Source: Lysobacteraceae bacterium
Lineage (GTDB): Bacteria > Pseudomonadota > Gammaproteobacteria > Xanthomonadales > Rhodanobacteraceae
Assembly (NCBI GenBank): GCA_018970895.1
Contig: JAGWVM010000014.1
Coordinates: 1-40,556, forward strand
Direction: 5' to 3'
DNA: 40,556 nucleotides
Shown here: positions 1 to 8,719 of the stretch, piece after piece
How the letters are laid out: each line of letters begins with the position of its first letter
Position numbering within the stretch: the stretch's first letter is position 1
The notes under the pieces: model-generated
The model's input: the letters and a program-made list of their open reading frames with translations, nothing else
What the model was told of the DNA's origin: nothing
Databases searched by the model: none
Translations under genes and position numbers: made by a program

Positions 1-212
1 CGCCGGTACTGGTAGTTCGCCTCGTCGGCGAAATCCTCGGCGGCGCGGGTGATCTGCCGGCCGTAGTCATGGCTCTGGCGGCCCAGCCGGCTGGTGGCGC
101 GGCGCCCGCGCTCGACCAGGTCGTGCGCGGTGCTGGCGGCACCGGTGGCGTACTGGCGCACACGGTCGCCGGCATCGGCGAGATGGCGTTCGATATCGCG
201 GGTTCGGCTCAT
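1..212 (-). CDS. Small helical protein, C-terminus cut by window edge (DUF883/ElaB-like?)
   Basis: The reverse frame starts at an ATG at 212 behind a good ribosome binding site (GAGGAG, about 10 nt upstream) and stays open to the left edge, so at least 70 residues are coded and the C-terminus is missing. The visible part begins MSRTRDIERHLADAG and is a charged, Arg/Ala-rich amphipathic helix with no signal peptide. The layout recalls DUF883 (ElaB/YqjD) proteins, where a charged helix precedes a C-terminal glycine-rich membrane anchor, but the anchor would lie outside the window. The family assignment is a guess from composition; that a gene is present is fairly secure from the RBS and the open frame. 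Confidence 0.5.
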   Translation of the reverse strand, partial: MSRTRDIERHLADAGDRVRQYATGAASTAHDLVERGRRATSRLGRQSHDYGRQITRAAEDFADEANYQYR

Positions 213-342
213 GGTCTTGGACTCCTCAAGGGCGCAGCTCGAGCGCGGGGCCGCGGTCGGCGGCAGAGCCACTACTTTGCGCCCGATCGCGTGACCGGTG
301 CGTCGATGCGACCGGATGCCGCCCAGCGGGCGTTCAGCGAGG

Positions 343-1014
343 TCAGCCCAGCCGGTAGTCGCCGCCCCGCTCGAGGGCGCGGCGGTAAGCCGGCATGGCG
401 TGGATGCGCTCGAGGAAGGCGGCCAGGCGCGGCCAGCGTGGCGCGGTGAGTCCGGCGCGCGCGGCGGCGGCCTCCAGCGGGAAGCTGAGCTGGATGTCGG
501 CGACGCTGAACGACTCGCCGCCGAACCATGCCGCCTTGCCCAGCTCGCCCTCCAGGTAATCCAGGTGCAGGGCGATCTGCGGGTCGACGAAGCCGCGCAG
601 CGCCTTGCCGGCCACGTCCTTCACGATCGGCCGGGCGAAGAACGGGGCCGGCGCCTTCTCCACCCGCTGGAACACCAGCTTGAGCAGCAGCGGCGGCATC
701 GCCGAGCCCTCGGCGTAATGCAGCCAGTAGGTCTGGCGTCGTCGCTCCGCCGTGCCGGGCGCGGCCAGCAGCCGGCCGTCGCCGTAGCGCTCGGCCAGGT
801 ACTCGACGATGGCACCGGACTCGGCCAGCACGAGGTCGCCGTCGGTGACCACCGGCGACTTGCCCAGCGGGTGCACGGCGCGCAGCTCGGCCGGTGCCAG
901 CATGGTTTTCGGGTCGCGCGCGTAACGCCTGATCCCGTAGGGCAGGCCGAGCTCCTCGAGCAGCCACAGGATGCGCTGCGAGCGCGAGTTTTCGAGATGG
1001 TGGACGGTGATCAT
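343..1014 (-). CDS. Glutathione S-transferase family protein
   Basis: A 223-residue cytosolic protein, the usual GST length. The N-terminal thioredoxin-like domain (residues 1-80) opens MITVHHLENSRSQRILWLLEE and includes the glutathione-contacting segment around LAESGAIVEYLAERYG; the remainder is the all-helical C-terminal domain. GSTs of this type conjugate or transfer glutathione onto electrophiles; no substrate can be inferred. The ATG at 1014 is preferred over an in-frame ATG at 1050 because the thioredoxin fold begins directly there. It lies 45 bp downstream of the esterase gene on the same strand and could share its transcript. There is no strong Shine-Dalgarno sequence. Confidence 0.85.
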   Translation of the reverse strand: MITVHHLENSRSQRILWLLEELGLPYGIRRYARDPKTMLAPAELRAVHPLGKSPVVTDGDLVLAESGAIVEYLAERYGDGRLLAAPGTAERRRQTYWLHYAEGSAMPPLLLKLVFQRVEKAPAPFFARPIVKDVAGKALRGFVDPQIALHLDYLEGELGKAAWFGGESFSVADIQLSFPLEAAAARAGLTAPRWPRLAAFLERIHAMPAYRRALERGGDYRLG

Positions 1015-1059
1015 CCCGCGGATCAGAGCCGATCGGCTCCGATCCCGCAAGCGTCCGGC

Positions 1060-2682
1060 TCAGTAGATCCAGTCGGCGTCGCCCCGCGGGGCGTGCGCCT
1101 GCATGAAACGGGTCATGGTGCCGTAGAGCTCCTCGGCGGGCGGGCCCCAGCAATGCGGCGCCATCGGCTGGTAGGTGATGCTGCCCTGGAAGCTCGGGTG
1201 GGTCGCCGTCTTCAGGAACGCGTCCATTGCGCGCACGCCCATGTTGAGGTTGTAGGTATCCGCGTCGCCCACGTAGATATGCAGCTTGTCGGTGACCAGC
1301 GGACCCAGCGTGGCCCAGCGGGTCTGCAGCAGGTAGCGCAGGTCGAAATGCCGCTTCCAGTAGTCGGCCACGGCATGGTCGATCACGCCGGTGCGCTTGT
1401 CCCAGATGCGCTGCGGATAGCCGTCCGCAGCGATCGGGCCCCAGGCCGCTTCCCAGATGTCCCACTGGCCGCCGGAACGGGAGTGGTTGCCCACCGCCAG
1501 CTCGTAGTGGTTCTCGTCCTTCATCATCGCGTCGACGTTGCCGTCGGGGCGCCGGGTATCCACGCGCTCGACCCGCATCCAGCCCTTGTCCAGGTAGTAC
1601 GCGTTGGCGTCGTCGTAGATGTTGACCACCTGGTGGTGGCGGAAGTCCAGCGAGTCGGGACACAGCGCGAAGCTGCCGCCGTAGAAGCGCGGGTGGAACA
1701 GCTGCTGCGCCACCGCGATCCAGCCGCCGGTGGAGCCACCGGTGAGGATGCGCGCCCATGGCTGCTCGATGGTGCGGAAGCGGCGCGCGATCTCCGGGTA
1801 AAGCTCCTGGTGGATGGCGTCGTCGAACGGCCCTTCGTTGGGCGAATTCACCGCGTAGGAGTCGTCGTAGTACGGCGAGGGATGCTGCAGGGTCACCACG
1901 ATCACCCGCGGTTTCCTCGCCGGGTCCAGCCAGAACGCGCGCATCGTCGAGCCCCTGCGCTCAAAGCCGAACGGCGCGTCGGTGGAGAAGTGGCCCTGGT
2001 CGTAGACCACCGGGTAGCGCACGTTCGGATGGTCGGCATACCCCCGCGGCAGCAGCACGGTGGCGCCGAGATAGATCGGATGGCCCCAGAACTTGCTCAG
2101 CAGCCTGCTCCGGATGCGGAAGCGCTTGACGTATTCGCTGTCCTTCGGGAACGGGATCGGCGCAATCACCCGGTCGGCGACCAGGTGGATCGGCGTGGCC
2201 GCGGCCGGGTCGTAGTGCACCTTCACCGGCTTGCCGTAGAGATTGCCCGGCGAGTGCTTCCAGTCCTGGCCCTCCCACTGGTCCATGTGCATCCACAGCG
2301 TGTGGCCGTCGGCGCGCCTGAACTCGGTGTAGACGTTGACGAACGGCTGCATCCAGTAGTCGCCGGCCGGCAGGTCGCGCAGGCTGGCCAGCGGCGCGCC
2401 GTCGTCGCGCGCGTCGATGATGGCGACCTGGCCGGGGGCGAGCCTTTGGACGTCGTGCCCGAACAGCGGCACGCCGGTGATGTCGGTCTCCTCGATCGGC
2501 GGCGCCTTGTCGTCACGGCTCACCGCGACGTAGACGCGCCCGGTGATCGGCGCGGCGTGGGCGGAGGCGGCGAAGCTCACCTCGATCCGCGGTGCGGACG
2601 CCTCCGTGGCAGCCAGGTGGAGGGACGCGGCGGCCAGCAGGCCGGCGACGAGCGTACGGAGCAGAACAGGGAGGCGGGTCAT
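1060..2682 (-). CDS. Secreted alpha/beta-hydrolase, putative esterase
   Basis: A 540-residue protein with an N-terminal signal peptide (about residues 1-30, hydrophobic core LVAGLLAAASLHLAA). Residues about 200-420 form an alpha/beta-hydrolase (esterase D-like) domain with the nucleophile elbow GGSTGG, placing the likely catalytic serine near residue 317; a late His in HCWG is a candidate for the catalytic triad. The roughly 180 residues before the hydrolase core look like a beta-rich accessory domain. It probably acts in the periplasm or outside the cell on an ester or peptide substrate that cannot be predicted. It is the first gene of a possible reverse-strand pair with the GST gene. The family-level call is firm, the substrate unknown. 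Confidence 0.75.
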   Translation of the reverse strand: MTRLPVLLRTLVAGLLAAASLHLAATEASAPRIEVSFAASAHAAPITGRVYVAVSRDDKAPPIEETDITGVPLFGHDVQRLAPGQVAIIDARDDGAPLASLRDLPAGDYWMQPFVNVYTEFRRADGHTLWMHMDQWEGQDWKHSPGNLYGKPVKVHYDPAAATPIHLVADRVIAPIPFPKDSEYVKRFRIRSRLLSKFWGHPIYLGATVLLPRGYADHPNVRYPVVYDQGHFSTDAPFGFERRGSTMRAFWLDPARKPRVIVVTLQHPSPYYDDSYAVNSPNEGPFDDAIHQELYPEIARRFRTIEQPWARILTGGSTGGWIAVAQQLFHPRFYGGSFALCPDSLDFRHHQVVNIYDDANAYYLDKGWMRVERVDTRRPDGNVDAMMKDENHYELAVGNHSRSGGQWDIWEAAWGPIAADGYPQRIWDKRTGVIDHAVADYWKRHFDLRYLLQTRWATLGPLVTDKLHIYVGDADTYNLNMGVRAMDAFLKTATHPSFQGSITYQPMAPHCWGPPAEELYGTMTRFMQAHAPRGDADWIY

Positions 2683-2732
2683 CGCCCGATGCTAGCCGCG
2701 GCGGCGCCGCGACCGCCACTGCCGGTGGCGGG

Positions 2733-3965
2733 CTAACCCGTCTCCTGCAATTGCTCGCGGCGGCGCAGCGACGGGAACCACGCCATCCACAGCGCCACCA
2801 CGACCAGCGTGCCGACGCCGCCGATCAGGGTGGCCGGCACCGCGCCCACCCACGCCGCCAGCAGGCCGGATTCGAACTCGCCCAGCTGGTTGGAGGTATT
2901 GATGAAGATCGCGTTCACCGCGCTGACCCGGCCGCGCATGTCGTCCGGCGTATCCAGCTGCACCAGCGCACCGCGAATCACCATGCTGACCATGTCGAAC
3001 GCGCCCAGCGCGAACAGCGCCGCCAGCGACAGCCACAGCGTGGTCGACATGGCGAACACCAGGGTGGCCACGCCAAAGCCTGCCACCGAGGCAAACATGG
3101 TCATGCCGACCCGGCGTTGCAGGGTGTGCCGCGCCAGCCACAGCGACATCAGCAGTGCGCCGACTGCCGGCGCCGCGCGCAGCAGGCCCAGCCCCCATGG
3201 GCCGGTGTGCAGGATGTCCCTGGCGAAGATCGGCAACAGCGCGGTGGCGCCGCCCAGTAGCACGGCGAACAGGTCCAGCGAGATCACGCCCAGCACGTCC
3301 GGGCGCTGGCGGATGAAGTGCACGCCGGCGAATACCGTCTTCAGGGTGGCCGGTTCGCGCCGCGGCGGCGTGCGCTCGTAGCGCAGCCAGGCCATCAGCG
3401 CGGCGGCGACCAGATACAGCGTTCCGGCCACCACGTACACCACGCCCGGCCCCGCCACGTAGAGGAAGCCACCCAGCGCCGGACCCATGATCATCGCCGC
3501 CTGGCCGGCCGAGGCGCTCATCGCCATCGCACGCGGCAGGATCGGCGCCGGCACCAGCGCCGGCAGCATCGACTGCATCGCCGGAAACTCGAATGCCTTG
3601 GCCACGCCGATCACGAACACCAGCGCCAGGATCGTCACCTCGTGCACGCCGCCGGAGAGCGTGAGCCCGGCCAGCAGGGCGATCGCCACGAACTCCACCA
3701 GCTGCCCGGCCAGCACGATGCGGCGGCGCTCGAACTGGTCGGCGAGGTGGCCGGCCGGCAGCGCCAGCAGCACCGAGGGGATGAACTGCGCCAGGCCGAT
3801 CAAGCCCAGGTCCAGCGCACGTCCGGTGATCGCATAGATCTGCCAGCCAACGGCCACCGAGAGCATCTGGAAACCGAAGCCCGAGGCGATGCGGGCGAAC
3901 CAGAACGCAACGAAAGCGCGGTGCCGGAACAGCGCGTCGCCGGCGGGAGCAGGGGAGTCGGACAT
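2733..3965 (-). CDS. MFS transporter, EntS/DHA3-type exporter
   Basis: A 410-residue polytopic membrane protein with about 12 hydrophobic segments. The N-terminal pattern (FRHRAFVAFWFARIASGFG, then VGWQIYAITG) and the cytoplasmic loop motif AGHLADQFERRRIV between TM2 and TM3 are typical of the major facilitator superfamily, most like the DHA3/EntS branch that exports siderophores, macrolides or other small molecules. The ATG at 3965 follows an AGGA-containing upstream sequence. The gene is divergent from the lipoprotein gene at 4080, so the roughly 115 bp between them must hold both promoters. No regulator or biosynthetic cluster next to it hints at the substrate. Confidence 0.85.
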   Translation of the reverse strand: MSDSPAPAGDALFRHRAFVAFWFARIASGFGFQMLSVAVGWQIYAITGRALDLGLIGLAQFIPSVLLALPAGHLADQFERRRIVLAGQLVEFVAIALLAGLTLSGGVHEVTILALVFVIGVAKAFEFPAMQSMLPALVPAPILPRAMAMSASAGQAAMIMGPALGGFLYVAGPGVVYVVAGTLYLVAAALMAWLRYERTPPRREPATLKTVFAGVHFIRQRPDVLGVISLDLFAVLLGGATALLPIFARDILHTGPWGLGLLRAAPAVGALLMSLWLARHTLQRRVGMTMFASVAGFGVATLVFAMSTTLWLSLAALFALGAFDMVSMVIRGALVQLDTPDDMRGRVSAVNAIFINTSNQLGEFESGLLAAWVGAVPATLIGGVGTLVVVALWMAWFPSLRRREQLQETG

Positions 3966-4079
3966 GGGGAATCCTGGCGGGAGCGGCGATTATCGGGGCG
4001 CCCGCGGCCGCGGCCAAGCCGCCGCGGTTGCGCGCGCGGCGTGGCTCGTTCCACTCTAGGGATCTGTCCTGTCACGCGG

Positions 4080-4820
4080 ATGCATTCCATGACTGCCGGT
4101 TTCCTGCGCCCTTCGCTTTCCATCCTCGGCCTGGCCCTGCTGGCCGCGGGCTGCTCGCAGCAGGGCGGTGACCACGCCGCGGCGCCGGCGGCGAACAAGG
4201 CGCCGGCCATCGACCAGGCGGCGCAGCGGGACCTGGACACTTACCGCCAGCTGGTGCGCATCCACAACGACGAGATGGCCACCACCTTCGGCGAGCAGAT
4301 CGTGCACGACTACCCCGGCAGCGCCGCGGCGAAGGAGGTGCAGCAGACCCTGCCGGAGATCGCCAGGCGCTACCACGAGAACGCCGAGAAGAACCGCCTG
4401 GCCGGCCTGTGGCTGTACCAGGTCGCACCGATGGCCGGCGGCACGCAGTCCACCGCGGTGATCTACAACAGCGAGCCGGCGGTGGGCGACAAGGTGCGCC
4501 TGGTGCTGCGCCGGCATACCGAGTGGGGGCAGAGCGCGTTCCTGTTCGGCAGCGGCAAGGGCTTCGTCTGCAAGGGCACCTGCACGCTGCCGGCGACGTT
4601 CGACGGCAAGCCGGTCGGCATCAAGGCGTTCGCCCCGCCCTCGGGCGAGCCAGCAATGATGATCAAGGACGACAGCGCCTTCATCGCCATGCTGAAGAAG
4701 GCGAAGAAGATCACTCTCAAGGTCACCCGCAAGGACAACGATCGCAGCGAAGAGCTGGTGTACGAGGTCGGCGGCTTCGATCCGGCCAAGTGGCTGCCGC
4801 TGGACAAAAAGAAGAAGTAA
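4080..4820 (+). CDS. Putative lipoprotein, function unknown
   Basis: A 246-residue protein (243 if the second ATG, at 4089, is used). The N-terminus is a lipoprotein signal ending in the lipobox LLAAGC, so the mature protein should be lipid-anchored. After a low-complexity Ala/Pro linker comes a helical stretch (about residues 45-110) and then a beta-rich domain with a CKGTC cysteine pair, ending in a Lys-rich tail (DKKKK). I do not recognise the family. The next gene, 70 bp downstream on the same strand, also codes for a lipoprotein, and the two may be cotranscribed. The start is uncertain because neither ATG has a clear Shine-Dalgarno sequence. Confidence 0.75.
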   Translation: MHSMTAGFLRPSLSILGLALLAAGCSQQGGDHAAAPAANKAPAIDQAAQRDLDTYRQLVRIHNDEMATTFGEQIVHDYPGSAAAKEVQQTLPEIARRYHENAEKNRLAGLWLYQVAPMAGGTQSTAVIYNSEPAVGDKVRLVLRRHTEWGQSAFLFGSGKGFVCKGTCTLPATFDGKPVGIKAFAPPSGEPAMMIKDDSAFIAMLKKAKKITLKVTRKDNDRSEELVYEVGGFDPAKWLPLDKKKK

Positions 4821-4890
4821 ACCGCGCGGTGGCCGCCGCGTTGTCACGGTGTGGCGCGATCGACGCGTCCCGGATGGAGGGAGGTAGGCG

Positions 4891-5352
4891 ATGAAATCCC
4901 TGCGGCATCTTGCGTGGCTGCTCCTGCCGGTGGCGCTTGGCGCCTGTGCCAGCCTGTCCGGCCGACCCAGCGACCAGCAGCGCCTCGCCGACTACGAGGC
5001 GGCGGCGGGTCCGGCGCAGACCAGTTTCCGGTTCTACAACGACCTGTGGTCCTGGGAGCCGCTGGGCACCGGCCACGTGGTCGTCTATGCGCGCCCCAAC
5101 CAGGCGTGGCTGCTCGACGTGCCGGGCTGCGTGGACCTGCCGTTCACGAATGCGATCGGCCTGACCTCGAACATCCATCAGGTCAGCGTCGGCTTCGACA
5201 AGGTCATCACCGGCCGGCGCAGCTTCCCCTGCACGATCACCCGCATCCGCCCGGTGGACGTGAAGAAGCTCAAGCAGGCCGAAGTCGAGCGCCGCGCGGT
5301 GCAGGAAAAGCCGCGTGATGCGGCGAACGTGCCACCGCCGGCCAAGCCGTAG
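4891..5352 (+). CDS. DUF6491 family lipoprotein
   Basis: A 153-residue protein with a lipoprotein signal peptide (lipobox LGAC, Cys near residue 19) behind a strong ribosome binding site (GGGAGG). The mature part shows the pattern I associate with DUF6491: an aromatic/Trp-rich start, a strand containing VVYARPNQAWLLDV, two conserved cysteines (in PGCVDLPF and SFPCTI) that could form a disulfide, and the ending CTITRIRPVDVKKLKQAE. The role of this family is unknown; it is common in Xanthomonadales as a periplasm-facing lipoprotein. The C-terminus is a short Pro/Ala-rich tail. It is convergent with the ferritin-like gene, and only 21 bp separate the two stop codons. Confidence 0.75.
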   Translation: MKSLRHLAWLLLPVALGACASLSGRPSDQQRLADYEAAAGPAQTSFRFYNDLWSWEPLGTGHVVVYARPNQAWLLDVPGCVDLPFTNAIGLTSNIHQVSVGFDKVITGRRSFPCTITRIRPVDVKKLKQAEVERRAVQEKPRDAANVPPPAKP

Positions 5353-5373
5353 GCCCCGCCCCGCTCGACGGGC

Positions 5374-6195
5374 TCAGTGCAGGAACAGCTTCTCGGCGAG
5401 CCGCGCGAGCGGCTTTTCCAGCGCGCTCTGCAGCCGGGGCGGGAAATCCAGCGGCTTGAGCAGCATCTTCACCGTCATCTCGGCCGGGATGTTCTTCTTC
5501 AGCCGGGCCTGGGCGCGGGTATTGAGGCGGCGGAATTCCGTCTCGTTGCCCGCGTGCTGCGGATAGCAGCGGTTGAAGACGTGGCGCATGGCGATGTCGC
5601 CGTCCTCGCTCTTGATCTCGTTGACCCGCCGGAGCAATGCGCGGAACACCTTGTAGCGTCCGAAACCCTCGCGATCGCGATACAGCCGGTAGTGCTGGTA
5701 GAAGTGCTTGTAGTGGCGCACCTCGTCGCTCTTGATGTGGTGGGTCAGTTGCTTGAGCACCGGTTCGTCGGTGAGGTCGTTGAGCGCCCGGTAGAGGCTG
5801 GCGGTGCCGGTCTCGACCACGCAGCGGGCGGCCAGCTCCAGTCCCCGGCTGGGCTCGAGCTGCTCATCGGTGCACATCGCGCCGTACTCGTCCCAGAACG
5901 CCTTGAAGCCGGCCTCCCAGTCGAACTCCGGCCACACCGCGCGCACGTAGGCGGCCAGCGCGCGGCCGTGCTGCAGCTCCTCGTGCTCCCAGTGCTGGCT
6001 GAGCCAGGTCTGCAGGTCTTCGTCGCCGGCGAAGTGGCGGACCAGGTTGTGCGTGTACAGATCCGAGCCGCTCTCGACGAACGAGGCGCTGCACAGCAGG
6101 AAGAACAGATCCTCGTCATGGCGGACGCGGGCCTTGTCGATGCGGCTGAAGTCGATGCTCTCCAGCGTCCAGGGAAGCGATTGGGCGTAGCTCAA
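5374..6195 (-). CDS. Ferritin-like di-iron domain protein
   Basis: About 273 residues. Two helices carry ferritin-like iron-ligand signatures: EHEELQHGRAL in the first half and SDEVRHYKHF in the second, the paired E-x2-H arrangement of di-iron carboxylate proteins (rubrerythrin, acyl-ACP desaturase and COQ7-like families). It is therefore probably a cytosolic iron-dependent oxidase or hydroxylase of unknown substrate. I chose a TTG at 6195 because AAGGA lies 8 nt before it; the same frame stays open to another TTG at 6261, which would add 22 residues of non-conserved look. The gene is divergent from the alcohol dehydrogenase gene. Confidence 0.7.
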   Translation of the reverse strand: MSYAQSLPWTLESIDFSRIDKARVRHDEDLFFLLCSASFVESGSDLYTHNLVRHFAGDEDLQTWLSQHWEHEELQHGRALAAYVRAVWPEFDWEAGFKAFWDEYGAMCTDEQLEPSRGLELAARCVVETGTASLYRALNDLTDEPVLKQLTHHIKSDEVRHYKHFYQHYRLYRDREGFGRYKVFRALLRRVNEIKSEDGDIAMRHVFNRCYPQHAGNETEFRRLNTRAQARLKKNIPAEMTVKMLLKPLDFPPRLQSALEKPLARLAEKLFLH

Positions 6196-6371
6196 CGTTG
6201 GATTCCTTGCCGGTTGCCGCGGAGCGGCGACGGGCTCCGCGTGACAGATCGATGACGTCAAGGATACGGCCTGTCCGGGCCATTGGAATGAATCCCGTCC
6301 GACCCCACGCCTGCCGTTCGGCCCGCGTCACGGAGCGCGGGCCATTCCCTGGTCCATCCGATGGAGCATCC

Positions 6372-7427
6372 ATGATTCCCACGTTCAGTTATGCCGCCCC
6401 GGCCGCCCGCGCGCCGCTGGTGCCCTACCGCTTCGAGCGCCGCGAGCCGCGCGATACCGATGTGGTGATCGAGATCCTGTATTGCGGCGTGTGCCATTCC
6501 GACCTGCATACCGTACGCGACGAGTGGGGCACCGGCGAATACCCGATCGTGCCGGGCCACGAGATCGTCGGCCGGGTGCTGCGCACCGGCAAGGCGGTGA
6601 CCCGGTTCCGGGCGGGCGATCTCGCCGGCGTCGGCTGCATGGTCGACTCCTGCCGCGAGTGCGCCAATTGCCGGGATGACCTGGAGCAGTTCTGCCTCCA
6701 GGGCGCCACCTTCACCTACGCAGGCAGGGACCGCGTCGACGGCACGCCGACCCAGGGCGGCTACTCCACCCACATCGTGGTCGATGAGGCCTTCGTGCTG
6801 CGCGTGTCCGACAAGCTCGATCTCGCCGCGGTGGCGCCGCTGCTGTGCGCCGGCATCACTACCTACTCGCCGCTCAGGCACTGGAAGGTCGGCAAGGGCT
6901 CCAAGGTGGGCGTAATCGGGCTGGGGGGTCTGGGCCACATGGCGCTGAAGTTTGCCCACGCCTTCGGTGCCAGGGTGGTGCAGTTCACCACGTCGCCCTC
7001 CAAGTGGGAGGATGCGCTGCGTCTGGGCGCCGACGAGGTGGTGCTGTCCAACGACGCCGGGCAGATGAAGCAGCACGCCGGCAGCTTCGATTTCATCCTC
7101 GACACCGTGTCGGCGCCGCACGACCTCAACGCCTATCTGCGCATGCTCAAGCGCGATGGCACCATGGTGCTGGTCGGCCTGCCGGACACGCCGCCCACCG
7201 TGCAGGGCGGCTCGCTGATCTTCGGTCGCCACGCGCTGGCCGGTTCGCTGATCGGCGGTATCGCCGAGACGCAGGAAATGCTGGACTTCTGCGCCGAGCA
7301 GGGCATCGTCTCCGACATCGAGAAAATCCGCATGCAGGACATCAACGAGGCCTACGAGCGCATGCTCAGGAGCGACGTGAAATACCGCTTCGTGATCGAC
7401 ATGGCCTCGCTGCGGGAAACCGCCTGA
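6372..7427 (+). CDS. Zinc-dependent NAD(P)-dependent alcohol dehydrogenase
   Basis: A 351-residue medium-chain dehydrogenase of the cinnamyl-alcohol-dehydrogenase/YahK branch, which reduces aldehydes to alcohols, usually with NADPH. Visible features are the catalytic zinc ligands in CGVCHSD (Cys41) and GHE (His63), the four structural-zinc cysteines in the DSCRECANC region and FC (94, 97, 100, 108), and the Rossmann motif GLGGLG. The ATG at 6372 starts the recognisable family N-terminus; the frame is open further upstream but without family sequence. It converges with the universal stress protein gene, with a hairpin between the two stop codons. No regulatory gene is adjacent. Confidence 0.9.
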   Translation: MIPTFSYAAPAARAPLVPYRFERREPRDTDVVIEILYCGVCHSDLHTVRDEWGTGEYPIVPGHEIVGRVLRTGKAVTRFRAGDLAGVGCMVDSCRECANCRDDLEQFCLQGATFTYAGRDRVDGTPTQGGYSTHIVVDEAFVLRVSDKLDLAAVAPLLCAGITTYSPLRHWKVGKGSKVGVIGLGGLGHMALKFAHAFGARVVQFTTSPSKWEDALRLGADEVVLSNDAGQMKQHAGSFDFILDTVSAPHDLNAYLRMLKRDGTMVLVGLPDTPPTVQGGSLIFGRHALAGSLIGGIAETQEMLDFCAEQGIVSDIEKIRMQDINEAYERMLRSDVKYRFVIDMASLRETA

Positions 7428-7441
7428 GCCTTGCCGGAAGC

Positions 7442-7472
7442 GACGGTGGTGCCTGGCTAGCGCACCACCGTC
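7442..7472. terminator. Hairpin between convergent genes
   Basis: An 11-bp perfect inverted repeat (GACGGTGGTGC ... GCACCACCGTC) with a 9-nt loop sits between the alcohol dehydrogenase stop and the universal stress protein stop. The right arm lies in the last codons of the stress protein gene. There is no T tract on either side, so it is at best a weak or Rho-assisted bidirectional terminator. Confidence 0.4.
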
Positions 7473-7873
7473 ACCGGCACGTGGGCGCGCGCCAGCACGT
7501 CGCCGGACACCGAGCCGAGCAGCCAGCGCGCCAGGGCGCCACGCTCGTTGTGGCCGATCACCAGGTGGTCGCAGCCGTGTTGCTCGAGCTGGCTGATCAG
7601 CACGTCGCCGGGACTGCCGTGGGCCAGCTCCAGGTCGACCAGGCTCTCGGCATCGGGCTGCAGCGCCTTCAGCTCGTCGAGCAACTCGCGGGCACGTGCG
7701 GTACCGGAGTCCGCCATCATCAGGGCGCACGCATCGGCACCGGCCTCCGTGACCTGCAACACCGACACCACGCGCACCCGGCCGCCGCATGCGCGCGCCA
7801 GCGACATCGCCAGATCGAATGCGCGCTTGGATGTGTCCGAACCGTCGTAGCCGACCAGGGAATAGGCGAACAT
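7457..7873 (-). CDS. Universal stress protein (UspA family)
   Basis: A single-domain 138-residue UspA-fold protein. It begins MFAYSLVGYDGSDTSKRAFD, the usual first beta-strand with an Asp-Gly-Ser turn. The C-terminal part has the nucleotide-binding-like stretch VIGHNERGALARWLLGSVSG ahead of VPVTVVR, a variant of the G-2x-G-9x-G-S/T motif of ATP-binding Usp proteins. Such proteins accumulate under starvation or stress and may bind ATP. The ATG at 7873 is chosen because GGAGG lies upstream and the Usp fold starts there; the frame continues upstream without family sequence. The gene stands alone, divergent from the exported-protein gene at 8199. Confidence 0.85.
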   Translation of the reverse strand: MFAYSLVGYDGSDTSKRAFDLAMSLARACGGRVRVVSVLQVTEAGADACALMMADSGTARARELLDELKALQPDAESLVDLELAHGSPGDVLISQLEQHGCDHLVIGHNERGALARWLLGSVSGDVLARAHVPVTVVR

Positions 7874-8198
7874 CCAGATACCTCCGCGACTTGCCGTGGA
7901 CGACCTGCCGATCATGCCACGGCCGATCGCGCGGGCGAGACCGCAGCGCTGCACGTTGTTGCGTGGCAGCTGCCCGGCCGGCGGGCATGCGTGCGCCGGC
8001 CGGGACCGCGCTCCCGGAACATGAACGCCCGCGGGTCCGTCGCCGCGTCTGGACGCAGTCTCGGCACATGCTGCACATCTCCGTCACGCAGTCGTCCCGA
8101 TCCTGCGTCCCCGCCGCAGCTCCGCCGATGCATCGATGCGAGGCCGCCGCGGCCCACGCCCCGGACGGGGCGTTCATCCCGACTCAGAGGAGACCACC
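7874..8198. other. 325-bp divergent intergenic region
   Basis: This lies between the start of the universal stress protein gene (leftward) and that of an exported protein gene (rightward), so it should hold both promoters. I see no convincing ORF. The one clear structure is the perfect 11-bp inverted repeat at 7973-8004, listed separately. Confidence 0.5.
7973..8004. repeat. Perfect 11-bp inverted repeat in divergent promoter region
   Basis: CCCGGCCGGCG and its exact reverse complement flank a 10-nt loop. It has no T tract and lies about 100 bp upstream of the stress protein start and about 195 bp upstream of the exported protein gene. It could be a regulator site or a structural element in a GC-rich background. 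Confidence 0.35.
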
Positions 8199-8648
8199 AT
8201 GACCAAGCGCAATCACGCTCTCGCCGCACTCCTGCTGGCCACGGCTGGCGCGATGGGCGCCACCGCAGCGCAGGCCGCATCGGCCAGCGTCAAGTGCGAT
8301 CTCGCCTACAACCTCAGCGGATGGTCGATCCTGTACAAGCATGCCGAGGGTTCCGGCACGGTCACCTGCGACAACGGCCAGTCGGCGCGCGTGAAGATCA
8401 CCGTGGTCGGCGGCGGCCTCACCGCCGGCAAGTACCACATCGACCACGGCAAGGGCGAGATCAGCAAGGTGCACGACATCTCCGAGGTATTCGGCTCCTA
8501 TGCCCAGGCGGGTGCCGAGGCCGGCGTGGTCAAGAGCGGTACCGCGCAGGTGCTGACCAAGGGGACCACCTCGCTCGCCCTGGCGGGGACCGGCGAGGGC
8601 GTCAACCTCGGCATCTCGGTGGGCAAGTTCACCATCACCCGCGAGTAA
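8199..8648 (+). CDS. Exported protein of unknown function
   Basis: A 149-residue protein with a clear Sec signal peptide (MTKRNHALAALLLATAGAMG, cleavage likely after AQA near residue 27). The mature part is about 120 residues, beta-rich and glycine-rich, with two cysteines in the first 35 mature residues (VKCDLAY and VTCDNG) that could pair as a disulfide. Short repeated Gly-rich strands (GGGLTAGKYHI, GTGEGVNLGISVGKF) suggest a compact beta-sandwich or barrel. I do not recognise a named family. Start: ATG preceded by AGAGGAGA. A perfect 15-bp hairpin follows the stop, suggesting a monocistronic transcript. Confidence 0.75.
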   Translation: MTKRNHALAALLLATAGAMGATAAQAASASVKCDLAYNLSGWSILYKHAEGSGTVTCDNGQSARVKITVVGGGLTAGKYHIDHGKGEISKVHDISEVFGSYAQAGAEAGVVKSGTAQVLTKGTTSLALAGTGEGVNLGISVGKFTITRE

Positions 8649-8685
8649 GCGGGCCGCGGCCGCACGGCGACCGCCGCCATCGACG

Positions 8686-8719
8686 CATGCCAGGGGCGCC
8701 CCAGGGCGCCCCTGGCATG
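8686..8719 (+). terminator. Perfect 15-bp stem-loop after exported-protein gene
   Basis: A 15-bp perfect inverted repeat with the tetraloop CCAG begins 37 bp after the stop codon at 8648. The stem is very stable, but no T tract follows on the + strand, so termination would be Rho-assisted, or the element protects the mRNA 3' end. Confidence 0.55.

Noticed and set aside
298..2736. A long + strand frame opposite the GST and esterase genes
   Set aside because: Its translation is Val/Arg/His-rich and lacks any motif, while both reverse-strand genes are clear family members.
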